A stretch of DNA of 64,000 nt. Source: Blattamonas nauphoetae (taxonomy: Eukaryota; Preaxostyla; Oxymonadida). The position numbers and the translations under genes were made by a program. Location: contig JARBJD010000115.1 in assembly GCA_033064195.1 (NCBI GenBank), positions 1-64,000 on the forward strand, in the 5' to 3' direction. Numbering within the stretch: position 1 is the first letter of the stretch; every line of letters begins with the position of its first letter. The notes below the pieces were generated by a model. That model saw only the letters and a list, made by a program, of their open reading frames with translations. It was not told the DNA's origin and made no database searches. Positions 7,807 through 18,839 of this stretch are shown here, piece by piece.

Positions 7807-9486
7807 CAAAATTAGATTTTCTTTCGTTGATTTCTCAGTTTTGGATTTTTCACTGGAATCGAGGATCAATGGGTTCGATCACTCATTTCTCACAAGTGAT
7901 AGTTTCGTTCTGATTCTTCGCGTTTCGGAATCTCCTGAAGTTGGAGATCATGATCGTATGCTTCGTTTTTTGGATTTTCCGAACTTTTACAGAGTTATTG
8001 AGCGATTCACAACCGGGTGCAGATCTTTGCACATTTATGTATTCTTCATCATTTCACTCTCACTTTCATCTTATTTCAGCTTTGTTTTCTCTAGTTTTGA
8101 TCGAATTGTCACCTAATCTTTGCTCATTATTGTTTCGTTTTTGACCTCACTTCCGTCTTCGTTTTCTCGTTGTTTATCCTTTTTAACCATTTCATTCATG
8201 TTTCTTTCTCGGTAACTTTTTCTCCAATACAACACACTAATTCCCGTTTACTGAGTTTTCCGGACTTTTGCAGAGATCCGCCATTCAACGGCTCACTTCA
8301 TATCTCGGAATTTTTCCGTAATCTTCATCATATCACGTACATTTTTGATCACTTTTTGTTGTTTTTAAGACATAAAACCGAGAACACAAGCGACATTTTC
8401 ACTATTGGTGTCACATTTCACACCCTTTTCACGATCGTCAATTTCCCTCTCAGTTTCATACTTGCCCGTTTCATTCATGCTTGTTTCGCTTTCTTTTACT
8501 CTGTTTTTGTGAAAAAAGTGATGAAAATTGCAACAAAATGATGTGCTAGTGAAGTGAGAACGGCCCACAAAATGGAAGTGAATTGAGCAAAATGAAGAGG
8601 AATGATGAACAGATCATATGTGAAATGGGGAGAGAAAGTGATGAAATGAAAGGGACTACAGTCGGTTTTGAAGTGACAAAAACGGTCAAAAGTTGAGAAG
8701 TGAAAACATGAAAAAGTGACTTTATGGGAGAACTATCCGACAAAATCTCCTCAAAATTTGAGCACACCTCACTCATACCGTGAGAAAGAAGGATTTGCAG
8801 TGAAAATCGGATCAAAAAATCCATAGTGTCAAAATGTTGGTGCAAGTGTGTCGTCAGAGGTGTGATCGAAGAACCGACAAAATGAAACTAAGGAAATGCG
8901 CTATACACCTCGCGTCGACTTATGTTCGTTAAAATGATGTAATAACGGAGTAAATGAAGTGAAAGTAGTGAAATGTGAAAATTCATGAAAAAGTGTCCGA
9001 ATGTAGAGGTGTCAAAAGTTTTCAGAGATGAATGACACAAAAGACGCCAACTAGCGTTTTCACACCCAAAAACACCGTAAGACGACGAAAAGTGATCAAA
9101 AGGACATAGTCCCGAACGTCCATACCTTTTCTGAAAAATCTCAAAAACGCGAAAAACCTCAATGGGTCGGATCAAACCAAAAATCTCAGAAGTGTTTTTA
9201 TCGAAAATCCTACCTTTCAAAATGATTTCCGTCACAATCAAACGTGTTTGAACACAATTTGAGCCATAAAGCGGTTCATAGTGGCGAAATCCGAACATCG
9301 ACTTTTTCGTCACTTTTCGACCTAAGTTCGGTACACAGTTCGACGAATTCTCAACCGATTTTCATCAGGATTGTCTTGATCGAGGACCGACAGTGTCCCC
9401 GAGATTTTAGAATTTTTCAGAATTTTCGAAATGGTTATCATGTTGGATTTCAGTGATTTGTGGTCAAAAATAGATTTTCAGTGTTT
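7807..9486. other. 1.7-kb stretch without a supported gene inside the virus-like element
   Basis: Reading frames here are short and look like chance. The plus strand is strongly T-rich up to about 8,530 and A-rich from there to about 9,250. A motif close to TTCCGRACTTTTRCAGAG occurs near 7,978 and again near 8,260, hinting at old tandem duplication. I found no convincing terminal repeats or target duplication around it. Confidence 0.5.
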
Positions 9487-10080
9487 TCATGACCTTTCGT
9501 GGTACTTTCTCAAGTGAGGACGGTCTCCAAAATACAACCAATTGTCCAAGCGAACGTAATACTCATTCTTTGTTCGTAAATCGCGATATTTGAATGGCTC
9601 AAGTACCTTTGTGTATGTTCCAATGAGTTCACAATTCTCTTTTTTCAATTCATTTTCAACAAACGATTGTGTGTATCGTTTTCGTTTGTTCTGATGAGTT
9701 CTGAATCCTTTCATCCATTTTGATGGGATTACTATCCATTCAATTCCTTCATGTCGATATGTTACTGGAGTACTTGAATGAGTGTATTCAGAAATGAGTT
9801 CACAATTCTCATTTTTCATTGATTCAATAAGCTTCTCTTTTGTACAACGATTTGCTGGTCGAAGATATTTCTGGCGATTCAGATGTGGTCTGTATCCTTT
9901 GACGAAACTATTGACGTACACTTGATAAGTTTCATCTGGTTTCTCTTCGAGATAGTATTCGAAAGTGCTTCCTGTGAGATATGTTGTTCCTTGTCGATTG
10001 AGAGTTGGAGGTGATTTCATTTTCAAATCTTCTTTGTCCAAAATTTCCAGTAGTTGTGTTGGTGTCAAGACGCTGCTCAT
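9487..10080 (-). CDS. Three-unit repeat protein, DUF723-like (homing-endonuclease-associated type), ~197 aa
   Basis: The protein is built of three ~50-residue units, each ending in a similar basic phrase: KGYRPHLNR, KGFRTHQNK and FGDRPHLRK. The central unit has the pattern ENCELISEY, a short gap, PVTYRHEG and an aromatic Trp. This resembles the DUF723 / treble-clef-like repeats that accompany homing endonucleases in phages and large viruses, without any nuclease domain here. Start taken at 10080 because it directly follows the minus-strand promoter; an ATG three codons earlier is also possible. Likely a DNA-binding protein of the virus-like element; the family link is a pattern match only. 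Confidence 0.58.
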   Translation of the reverse strand: MSSVLTPTQLLEILDKEDLKMKSPPTLNRQGTTYLTGSTFEYYLEEKPDETYQVYVNSFVKGYRPHLNRQKYLRPANRCTKEKLIESMKNENCELISEYTHSSTPVTYRHEGIEWIVIPSKWMKGFRTHQNKRKRYTQSFVENELKKENCELIGTYTKVLEPFKYRDLRTKNEYYVRLDNWLYFGDRPHLRKYHERS

Positions 10081-10101
10081 TTTATACAAATTAAAAAATT
10101 G
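10081..10101 (-). promoter_or_regulatory. Promoter of the three-unit repeat gene
   Basis: On the minus strand AATTTTTTAATTTGTATAAA ends at the ATG at 10080. Together with the copy at 7787-7806 it defines a variant of the element's promoter. Confidence 0.6.
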
Positions 10102-10110
10102 AATAAAAAA

Positions 10111-10500
10111 AGAAATCGACGTTGTTTTCTAAAAGTACTCAAAATTTGCTTCAAAAAAGACACTTTTCAAGAGGTCCGTTTTTCGCCTTTATTTTTGAAT
10201 TTACGGCCAAATATTGACTACTCTGAAATGTCAATATTTTCAGTAGTAAGTGAGATGGAAATTAGAATGAGTCATATTAAAAAAAATCAATTGGCTCTGA
10301 GATTCAAAATGATTTCTCGTTCCAATTCTCCTAGGAGTATCACCTATGCCAGTTTGGTTCCCATTTCGCTTATACCACTACTGTTCTGGTGAAGAGGGTC
10401 ATCTAAACACCCCTTTTTCGATGATTTCTGATCGATCTTTCCATTGATTCCTCTTTTCGTCCAATACTTTCTCAGATTGATAATACACCTTCTTTTTGTG
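10111..10500. other. Junction zone between virus-like element and host DNA, no gene seen
   Basis: No supported reading frame. The right boundary of the virus-like element should lie here, but no inverted repeat or target duplication could be paired because the left end is outside the window. Confidence 0.4.
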
Positions 10501-11145
10501 TCAAATACTCGTGAAGTGAATTATAGAAAAACATTCAGTGCTTAAATTTGCTCTTTGGCCATTCGCAATCGTCATGATGGATTTTTGACTGTATCGCTCC
10601 TCGTATTCCGAGATGATCGATCGTATGGAAGTGAAGTTGTCTGTTTCAAGTGTTTTTTCCTCCATCGTCCATTTGTGCAAGGCATTTCCGTTTTCTGAGG
10701 ATGAACACAGGCCAATGTCGTTGTCATCGAAGTAATGTCCAATTGTGCCTGTAGAATCGAACATGAATGATAAAGCACTTTCCCATTGCTGCAATGTTAT
10801 TTGAATGTGGGAAGGACCCCTTTGAGATATGATCAACCGGTCTGCATTTCAGTGCGCATGATCAATCCGATAGAAGAGAGTAGATCTTCCCAGATTAACA
10901 CCCAGGTTCTTTCAAGAAGAATGGGAGGAGGTCTTGTTGTGTGGAAGCTCATAGAATCTTGTCCAAAAGGAGAAGTTGGGATTACCATTCTTGAACGAAA
11001 GCCCAATCTTGAAGGACGAATGGGAGAAATCGAAGTATTTCTGGGAAATAAAACGTGTTTCTGAGCGACTGGAGTTCAGACATGGATCATGGAATGTTAG
11101 AGAACTTTGAATTTTGAATTGAATCCCATATTCCCCCAAATTCAA
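10501..11145 (-). pseudogene. Decayed host gene remnant of unknown family
   Basis: Two minus-strand stretches look protein-like but sit in different frames: 10501-10836 (111 codons, Trp and Thr-rich, e.g. NALHKWTMEEKTLET) and 10912-11145 (77 codons, e.g. FKIGLSFKNGNPNFSFW). The composition is beta-like, and the pattern recalls SPRY-type domains found elsewhere in the window, but direct similarity to those genes is not clear. I read it as a degraded 3' part of one host gene. It could also be chance coding-like sequence. Confidence 0.3.
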
Positions 11146-11525
11146 TCATAAGAACGTAACAATGAAAAAGAAGGCAAGAAAAGGATTGAAAAATACAGAA
11201 TAACTCGAAAATTAGTTTTGTTCGGTTTGAACAACATGTTCGTTTTTAGCACGGACTATCAGGAGATGGATGTGGATATCAACTGGTTCAGCAAAAGAAA
11301 TAGAATGTGGATGGAGAGTGTTGATGATTTGAGGGATCAGATCAGCTTTGACGAGGGCAAGGAGGAGTTTTAGAGAACAGAACAGGAACAGAGATTCCAA
11401 CATCTCCATTGCTGCTGTGGGAATGACTTGACCGGGCGATAAAAGGAGGACCACAATGGAGGACACGAAGTTGAAGGAAGAGTCATTATCTGTTCGCCCA
11501 AGACTGAGGAGAAAAGCATCAGCTA

Positions 11526-13094
11526 CAGTCGGTCGGAATGTTGAGGAATTTGTAACTCGTCATGTCAAACGTAAAACTGTAGAATTGCATTTTTCATCAA
11601 AAAGGAAAAAAGTGTCAAACCTCTGTCTGTCTCATGTGTCGACATTCGATTATCTTTCAAAATTTTCATTCAAAATTCCATATCAAGATTTCTACATCAT
11701 TGTTGAGCACATTCTTCAACTTTTTTCGTGATCGTGTGCTGAGAGAATGAGGAGAGTATTCGATTGGAAAAAAGAAGACAACAAAGGACGATACCGGAAC
11801 AACTCAGAGAAGACATAGGGTGCTGGGCGCATTCAAGGGTCTTGTACAACCAGCTTGCGAAAAATGATGATCCAGTCGTGGAGGAAGAAAAGAGCGTATT
11901 TTCAAGGAATCAGAAAGCGGTGTCCTATACTTGATAAAAGAAGACAGTAGAAGAGAAATATCATGAAATCAAACCTAAATTTTTGATAGAGAATCAGAGA
12001 AAACACATCGTTTGGAAATCCGAAGAACAAACCCATCTGACTTTACTAGACTCGATTCAAAACAGATTGTCCAAATTTCAAGAAGTCCGAGGGGAGCTTG
12101 TTGAACAGTGATACACAGATTTGATGATGTTCAATTCGGTTCGCATATCCAATTTTGTCTCACAAAGTTCCATCCACTCCGGTTTCTCAACGCGAGTGGA
12201 GACGACTTTCAACAGAATGAGAGATTTGCATTGATGTCTGGAACTACTTGGTTTGCCGTCTTACTAATTTTGCCAGCCAACAATGTGAATTTCTGAAATC
12301 TACACAATTTTGACTCTATTTTCATCTCAAATTTTGAAAGTACAACTTCAAAGAAATTAAACGGCAAACCAACTAGTTCCAGACATCAATGCAAATCTCT
12401 CATTCTGTTGAAAGTCGTCTCCACTCGTGTTGAGAAACCGGAGTGGATGGAACTTTGTGAGACAAAATTGGATATGCGAACCGAATTGAACATCATCAAA
12501 TCTGTGTATCACTGTTCAACAAGCTCCCCTCGGACTTCTTGAAATTTGGACAATCTGTTTTGAATCGAGTCTAGTAAAGTCAGATGGGTTTGTTCTTCGG
12601 ATTTCCAAACGATGTGTTTTCTCTGATTCTCTATCAAAAATTTAGGTTTGATTTCATGATATTTCTCTTCTACTGTCTTCTTTTATCAAGTATAGGACAC
12701 CGCTTTCTGATTCCTTGAAAATACGCTCTTTTCTTCCTCCACGACTGGATCATCATTTTTCGCAAGCTGGTTGTACAAGACCCTTGAATGCGCCCAGCAC
12801 CCTATGTCTTCTCTGAGTTGTTCCGGTATCGTCCTTTGTTGTCTTCTTTTTTCCAATCGAATACTCTCCTCATTCTCTCAGCACACGATCACGAAAAAAG
12901 TTGAAGAATGTGCTCAACAATGATGTAGAAATCTTGATATGGAATTTTGAATGAAAATTTTGAAAGATAATCGAATGTCGACACATGAGACAGACAGAGG
13001 TTTGACACTTTTTTCCTTTTTGATGAAAAATGCAATTCTACAGTTTTACGTTTGACATGACGAGTTACAAATTCCTCAACAATCCGACCGACTG
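11526..13094. mobile_element. Palindromic foldback element, TA-flanked, copy 1 (1,569 bp)
   Basis: The left arm (11526 to ~12258) is repeated in reverse orientation as the right arm (~12360 to 13094), near-identical over ~730 bp, with a ~100-bp spacer. Ends are CAGTCGGTCGG and CCGACCGACTG. The flanking dinucleotide is TA on both sides (11524-11525 and 13095-13096), the signature of Tc1/mariner-type insertion. No transposase-length frame is present. It lies inside an ARM-like gene, and the empty site restores that gene's frame. A second copy follows at 13516. Confidence 0.85.
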
Positions 13095-13267
13095 TAATTC
13101 TCTATTCCTCGGAGTCACATATCTGAGAAATTTCAGTGCTTTCGCATCCAGAGAGTCATCAAGGGTATGTTGTAACATCACAGTAGCAACAAGAGATCGA
13201 AAGACAACGGCATTTTCATGGTTCGATTGAAAATGATTATATTGCCAATTCATGAAAGGAATACAAT

Positions 13268-13300
13268 CTGTTGAATATGAAAAGCAGTGGAAAGAGATAC
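13268..13300 (-). other. 33-nt spliceosomal intron in the split ARM-like gene
   Basis: On the minus strand it begins GTATCTC and ends CAACAG. The intact paralogue has a 33-nt intron at the equivalent site (36813-36845, GTACGT...GAATAG). In both, splicing joins a CP residue pair to an Asp-Cys pair. Confidence 0.75.
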
Positions 13301-13515
13301 CAGGGCACGGCCAATCAGTGGAGGATAATGTTTTCTTGTCAAGTGCGGACATTCTTTCAGAAGCTGAGATCAATCACTCGTTATGTGGCAGAACGTAGCG
13401 TGACGGAAACAGTGAGATTTAGATGAAATAATCGTACAAAAAGGATGATGAAAACAAACAAATGAGAAGTGAGAACAACAGTGAACGAAGAGGAAGGTAT
13501 GATAATGAACGAGTA

Positions 13516-15057
13516 CAGTCGGTCGGACTGTTGAGGAATTTGTAACTCGTCATGTCAAACCTGAAACTGTAGAATTGCATTTTTCATCGAAAATAAAAAA
13601 AGTGTCAAACCTCCGTCTGTCTCATGTGTCGACATTCGATTATCTTTCAAAATTTTCAGTCAAAATTCCATATAAAGATTTGTGTGTCATTGTTGGGCAC
13701 ATTCTTCAACTTTCTTCGTGATCGTGCTGAGAGATGAGAGTATTCGATTGGAAAAAGAAGACAACAAAGGACGATACCGGAACAACTCACAGAAGACATA
13801 GTGTGCTGGGCGCATTCAAGTGTCTTGTACAACCAGCTTGAAGAGTCGTGGAAGAAAAGTATTTTCAAGGAATCAGAAAGCGGTGTCCTATACTTGATAA
13901 AAGAAGACAATAGAAGAGACAGATCATGAAATCAAACCTAAATTTTGATAGAGAGTCAGAAAAAACACATCGTTTGGAAACTGAAGAACAAACCCATCTG
14001 ACTTTTACTAGACTCGATTCAAAACAGATTGTCCAAATTTCAAGAAGTCCGAGGGGAGCTTGTCGAACAGTGATACATAGATTTGACGAGGTTCAACTCG
14101 GTTCACATATCCAATTTTGGCTCTCGAAGTTCCATCCACTCCGGGTTTATCAACGCGAGTGGAGACGACTTTCATGAGAAAAACAGTTTTGACCTGATGA
14201 CTGGAAATATTTTGTTTGCCGTCTAAATAATTGTGTCAACCAACAATGCAAACTTCTGAAATCTATGGAGTTTTGACACTGAGTTCATCTCAAACTTTGA
14301 AAGTACAATTCCAATGAAATCAAACAGCAAAGAAAATATTTCCAGCCATCAGGTCAAAACTGTTTTTCTCATGAAAGTCGTCTCCACTCGCGTTGATAAA
14401 CCGGAGTGGATGGAACTTTGAGAGCCAAAATTGGATATGTGAACCGAGTTGAACCTCGTCAAATCTATGTATCACTGTTCGACAAGCTCCCCTCGGACTT
14501 CTTGAAATTTGGACAATCTGTTTTGAATCGAGTCTAGTAAAGTCAGATGGGTTTGTTCTTCGGATTTCCAAACGATGTGTTTTTTCTGACTCTCTATCAA
14601 AAATTTAGGTTTGATTTCATGATCTGTCTCTTCTATTGTCTTCTTTTATCAAGTATAGGACACCGCTTTCTGATTCCTTGAAAATACGCTCTTTTCTTCC
14701 TCCACGACTGGATCATCATTTTTCGCAAGCTGGTTGTACAAGACCCTTGAATGCGCCCAGCACACTATGTCTTCTGTGAGTTGTTCCGGTATCGTCCTTT
14801 GTTGTCTTCTTTTTTCCAATCGAATACTCTCCTCATTCTCTCAGCACACGATCACGAAGAAAGTTGAAGAATGTGCCCAACAATGACACACAAATCTTTA
14901 TATGGAATTTTGACTGAAAATTTTGAAAGATAATCGAATGTCGACACATGAGACAGACGGAGGTTTGACACTTTTTTTATTTTCGATGAAAAATGCAATT
15001 CTACAGTTTCAGGTTTGACGTGACGAGCTACAAATTCCTCAACATTCCGACCGACTG
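13516..15057. mobile_element. Palindromic foldback element, TA-flanked, copy 2 (1,542 bp)
   Basis: Same family as copy 1: ends CAGTCGGTCGG and CCGACCGACTG, TA on both flanks (13514-13515 and 15058-15059), arms ~705 and ~730 bp around a ~105-bp spacer near 14,225-14,325. The left arm carries small deletions relative to the right arm, so the palindrome has begun to decay. It is inserted only ~420 bp from copy 1, in non-coding sequence between the ARM-like remnant and the SPRY-family gene. Confidence 0.84.
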
Positions 15058-15354
15058 TAATTGATGAGTAGAAGTCGGAACAAACGACGACAAAAACGAG
15101 AGACAGAGTAGTTCTGGCATCCCTTGTGTGCAGGTCATTGGTTTACTTCGCTGAAGGACATCACAAGAAGATGCCTGTCGAGGATGTTTTGTCGAATCTG
15201 AACCCACACTTGGATGTATTCACCATTATCCCTAACTGACAATGTCAAGAGTCTCGAACGATGTGGAAAACAAATGGTGTGCCAGTGGGTAGAACAAAGC
15301 TGAAATTGTCAAATCAGGAGATTTCGTGACAAGTTGTGGGGATGGATCAATCTC

Positions 15355-16793
15355 ATGCTCACTCGCTTGTGCACCCAGCCTGATAAATCTGCTTCCACGC
15401 CTCTCCCATGTGATTCTCTGCCATCCTTTGGTCCATCATTGACTGATATTGTGTGTCTTTGTCTCCTCTCTCTTTGTTGGTTTTGTCTCTTTCTTCATCT
15501 GTATTGTTCATGAACATCATTGATTCCTCATTTCTTTCATCTCTTGTATGTGTGGATGCAGGAAGCAATGATTCGGGGATATTGTTCATCGCTTCGGAAT
15601 TGTTCTGAAAAAGAGACTTTGCCTCTTCTTTCTGAGATTCGAACATTTTTGGAATCAGGTTTGATTTTCATGAGTATCCCTTCTCCCTTTCTGTTGTATC
15701 ATCGTTTCGTTGTTTTCTTCCTCGATGAGTGTTCTTGAGTGTTGAATCTTTCAACTTGTTTCTCATCTCTCGTTGTCTCTTTCCGTCAGATCTGGATGAA
15801 CTCCCAACTCACTGTGCGATTGCAGAATCGTGTGGTCTTGTGTCTGCCCTCTCTGGCATTATCTCATCTCACAGTTCGGTTGGATTGAGAGTTTGTTCAT
15901 CATTCATCTAATCCTCGCATTCCGTTCTCTTTCAGAGTTTTGCTTCCGGCATGTTGGCATTTATTCAAAATGCTATCGGATCGCGTGAGAGTCAGAAAAC
16001 AGAACATTGTCATCTCAAGTCTCATCGACACAAATCATCTTTGGAAAACCAAATGAATGACCTGAAGGAAGAGTTTCACGAACTTCGTACAACTATGTGT
16101 AACATGGCAACGCAGATAGCTGAACATTTCGGAAGGATGGACAGCCGACTGATGAAGTATGATTCCATTCTAGGCCGCCTCGATCTCACGATGAAATCTG
16201 ACTTTCTCCGCGAATCTCGGTTCCAACGACGGTCCAAAACGGGGGCAGATGCAATTGAAATCTTCGACGAGGATTTCTTCATCAAAACAGGCAACACATT
16301 CAGACTTCGGGAAAGACCAGAAAACGAAGATACAAACTTCATCCCCAAAACCCTCTTTTCTCCTCTCATCACATCTGACGTTGCCCAACTATCATTCACA
16401 GTCACCACTTCATTTGATGGAAATCGTTACGGAGCCGTCAACCCACATCTGCTTGACACGGGAACACAAAATGATATCTGGAACCAATATTACGGTGTCG
16501 CATGCTGGGCAACGTTTTACAGGTCACCTGCCGTTATTCAAGGGATCAGAGCACCTCCTCAACAATATACCAGAGAGTACTTGCTGGAAGCAGATTGTCG
16601 AGTTGGACAACAAACACTCAAACATTCGTCAGGCCGAAGAGTTGATGATGAAATTTACGTAAATATTCCACTGCCATTCCGATTTGCAATCAATATTTAT
16701 CATCCCTCTGATTCTGTCACAATCAAATCGCTCACTTTCACAACCAAGCCGACACTGAAAGGAGGGGCCAGGAAGAAAGAGTTTGGTGATTAG
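15355..16793 (+). CDS. ARM / coiled-coil / SPRY-like family protein, copy A, four exons, ~383 aa
   Basis: Exons are 15355-15450, 15562-15658, 15790-15890 and 15936-16793. Introns start GTCTGT-like or GTTTG (GTGTGT at 15451, GTTTGA at 15659, GTTTGT at 15891) and end CAG; the third intron holds an in-frame stop, so splicing is required. Exons 1-3 encode a helical ARM-type start (RGYCSSLRNCSEKET, then CAIAESCGLV). Exon 4 adds a coiled coil (~120-200) and a beta-rich domain with FDEDFFIKTGNTF and, near the end, LEADCRVGQQTLK, a SPRY-like pattern. No signal peptide, so probably cytosolic and protein-binding. Exon lengths 96, 97 and 101 nt recur in all copies. Fold names are pattern-based inference. 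Confidence 0.75.
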
Positions 16794-18839
16794 ACAATCA
16801 TATGCACCGTTCTCTCCAAAAATTCCTTCTTTTTTACAAACATTCCACTTCTCATCAAGGAATCATCATGTCATCTCGTCGTCTTCATTTTCACTGATTT
16901 TGACTGAAATTTGGATTCATGATTTGAATTCTCACTGAGAACAATGGGAGGCGTCAACGGAGTGAATGAACGTGTGACTGACCCGTTTCCTAGACTGAGA
17001 GAGTCAGATTATGGGAAAGGGATCACTCACATTCAATGAAAAGCGACTAACAGCCAACAGTATCCAACGAAAACGAATGAATTGATTGATATAGGGAGAA
17101 ATCATGATCCAAAGTGGGCAGCTACAGACGATCGCAACGTGGGAACGACGAGTGAATGAGAGAAGCGAAGGTTGAAGGGTGGATGGAGGAGTGGAAAAGG
17201 GGAGAGTGAGATCGGTGCAATGCAAGAAGTCGAGACAGTATCGAGTGCGATGACACCGAACGCTGATGTCTAACGATAACGACAATCACAAAAGTTCGTT
17301 CGGTGTGTGCAGGTAGAATTGAACGTCAGAGAACAGCGAGCGTGACGGATGTCGCGATTGACTGACCGAAGAATGAAAATGGGGATGATGTTTGGTCGAG
17401 TGTGGTTGAAGTCCAAGTGCTCCTTCTTATCACACTCTGGAAGAGATGTGGCTTCTCGAAATGTTGTTTCCATTCAACAGCATTGTTGGTGAGTGAGCGA
17501 CGATCAAACAGACGGCACAAGGAGTGGGTGAATCGACAGTTGTGGAGGACAGAGTGAAGGCAGTGCAGAAGGAGCAGACGGTGAAATGGTAGATGAGGAG
17601 TGAGAAAGATGCGAGTGGAGGAGGAGGGAAAGTGGGAAGTGCATACGACGAGTGTGAAGTGTCTCAGATCTCCAACGAGGATGAACACGACGAGACAATC
17701 TGGGAGTATCCTGAAGAATCCATCCGCCTTCTCGCTTCAGCCCACCTTCCAGCCAATTCGGTGGAGGAAGGTGTGTGAGGTGCGGGCACAGTGTCTTCCA
17801 TCCACTGCAGTGTCGAGATTCGATTGGCGACGCGACAGTCTGCCTTAGTCTCCATCTCATTTCCAGTTCGAGTGTCCATCCATCTCTTTCTGCTGCTCCA
17901 CGAATCGTTGAATGGATTCCTTCGGGAGACGTCTCATCGCACAGGATTCGGTGCAGAGCTCCTTGTTTTCTGTCATCATCTTGTTTCGAGTGGAAGAGTG
18001 AGCAGGGATTAGTTGGTGTGGATGAAGAAGAATATTCGCTGTTTGGTCCATCTGAACAGTGGAGGACGACGATCGATGTGGGATCGATTCCGAAATGTCA
18101 TCGCATCAGCGTCCTGAAGAGCAGACGATGTTGTGAACCCAATGTAACTCCGTTGTTTTAATACAATTGGCGATGTCCTTTGTGAGGTTGTTGGCGGCGA
18201 TGATGTTTTCGACACTGAGACCACAACAAGCGGAGTCTACGAGAATGTCTCAAGAACAATCATCGATGGATGGGCGAGGTCTCCCTGCGTCATAAACACC
18301 TCACTCTCGTCCGAAATGAAAAGAATCTTGGAGAGTGTCTCAGTGAGCACGAGAATCATCTCAATCGACTTCATTTTCAACTTCATCGTAGTGTCACAGG
18401 CAGCCTCCAACGATCCACAACTGTTGTCAAGACTGCGGAGGTTTCCTCCATCTTATCACTTCTTCTTAACTTCGAAGGCAAATGGTATTGGGAAGGGAGG
18501 AATGAAGAGGGAGGATCCAACTGTCTCCAACATGACTGGCTGGTCTTCGAATGTGATTTTCTCCACTTTTTATGTCTCTCCAAGCAAAATTGCGTGTATT
18601 CTCCGCCTGGTCCATCTGATACTGGCAAAGAGAGTTGTGGAGATGATCAGCTTGGATCGGCAGTGAACGCGACAGTCAGAGAGATACCCGGGCTCCGTTC
18701 ATAATGGATTGTGTTCTCACCAGCTTTTAATTAGTCTCCTTCCAGCGAAACCAGCATTCGACTTCAGGTGAGCTGTCTGATTGAGCGAAACTTCAGAATC
18801 AGACCCTGTTAAATCTGATGATTGGTTCGTCTGGATCCG
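16794..18839. other. 2-kb stretch without a supported gene; decayed sequence
   Basis: The first ~150 bases repeat the spacer found downstream of the tandem SPRY-family genes (shared ATCATCATGTCATCTCG phrase). From ~17.0 to 18.8 kb there are many overlapping short frames on both strands, none with a convincing match to the window's families. The coding-like composition suggests an eroded host gene, probably minus strand. Nothing firmer can be said. Confidence 0.4.

Larger units (their letters stand above)
1..10110. mobile_element. Integrated virus-like element (Polinton-like virus / adintovirus type), partial, fossil
   Basis: Nine or so genes sit in a compact block in which neighbours share a T-rich promoter motif that is absent from the rest of the window. 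Two genes look like hexon-type capsid proteins, two encode small basic proteins with amphipathic starts, one has an S74 (endosialidase chaperone) domain, and one has repeated ~50-residue units. This set fits a Polinton-like virus or adintovirus lineage. The polymerase, integrase, ATPase and protease genes are not in view and would lie beyond the left edge. No terminal inverted repeat was found; the right end is placed just after the last promoter, near 10.1 kb. The element is broken, with roughly three or more breaks including one DNA-transposon insertion. Long reading frames survive, so it looks fairly young. Family assignment is inference from gene content. Confidence 0.72.
11212..13352 (-). 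pseudogene. ARM-like helical protein gene split by a palindromic TA-flanked element
   Basis: The 5' part (13097-13352) starts MSALDKK at 13352, has a 33-nt intron at 13268-13300 (GTATC...CAACAG), and continues with NAVVFRSLVATV, matching the intact paralogue at 35824-36897 (DKAVVFRSLVATV). It then meets the element at 11526-13094. The gene resumes at 11523 with ADAFLLSLGRT and TAAMEMLESL (paralogue: SDAFLGNFALI, TSTMEMLFSL). Dropping the element and one TA joins ...RNREL to ADAFL in frame. After about 11,270 the sequence no longer matches the paralogue and soon stops, so roughly the C-terminal half is missing. A truncated gene later or earlier hit by a transposon; very unlikely to be functional. 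Confidence 0.78.

Noticed and set aside
7807-9486. A foldback element inside the virus-like element
   Set aside because: Composition flips halfway, but I could not align the two halves as inverted repeats, nor find end repeats or a target duplication.
15359-15646. Antisense frame over exons 1-2 of the SPRY-family genes, seen in several copies
   Set aside because: The sense-strand exons join in phase with conserved splice sites and explain the conservation.
17004-18704. Several overlapping frames of 60-140 codons as genes
   Set aside because: They overlap on both strands, share no motif with the window's families and show no splice-supported continuity.
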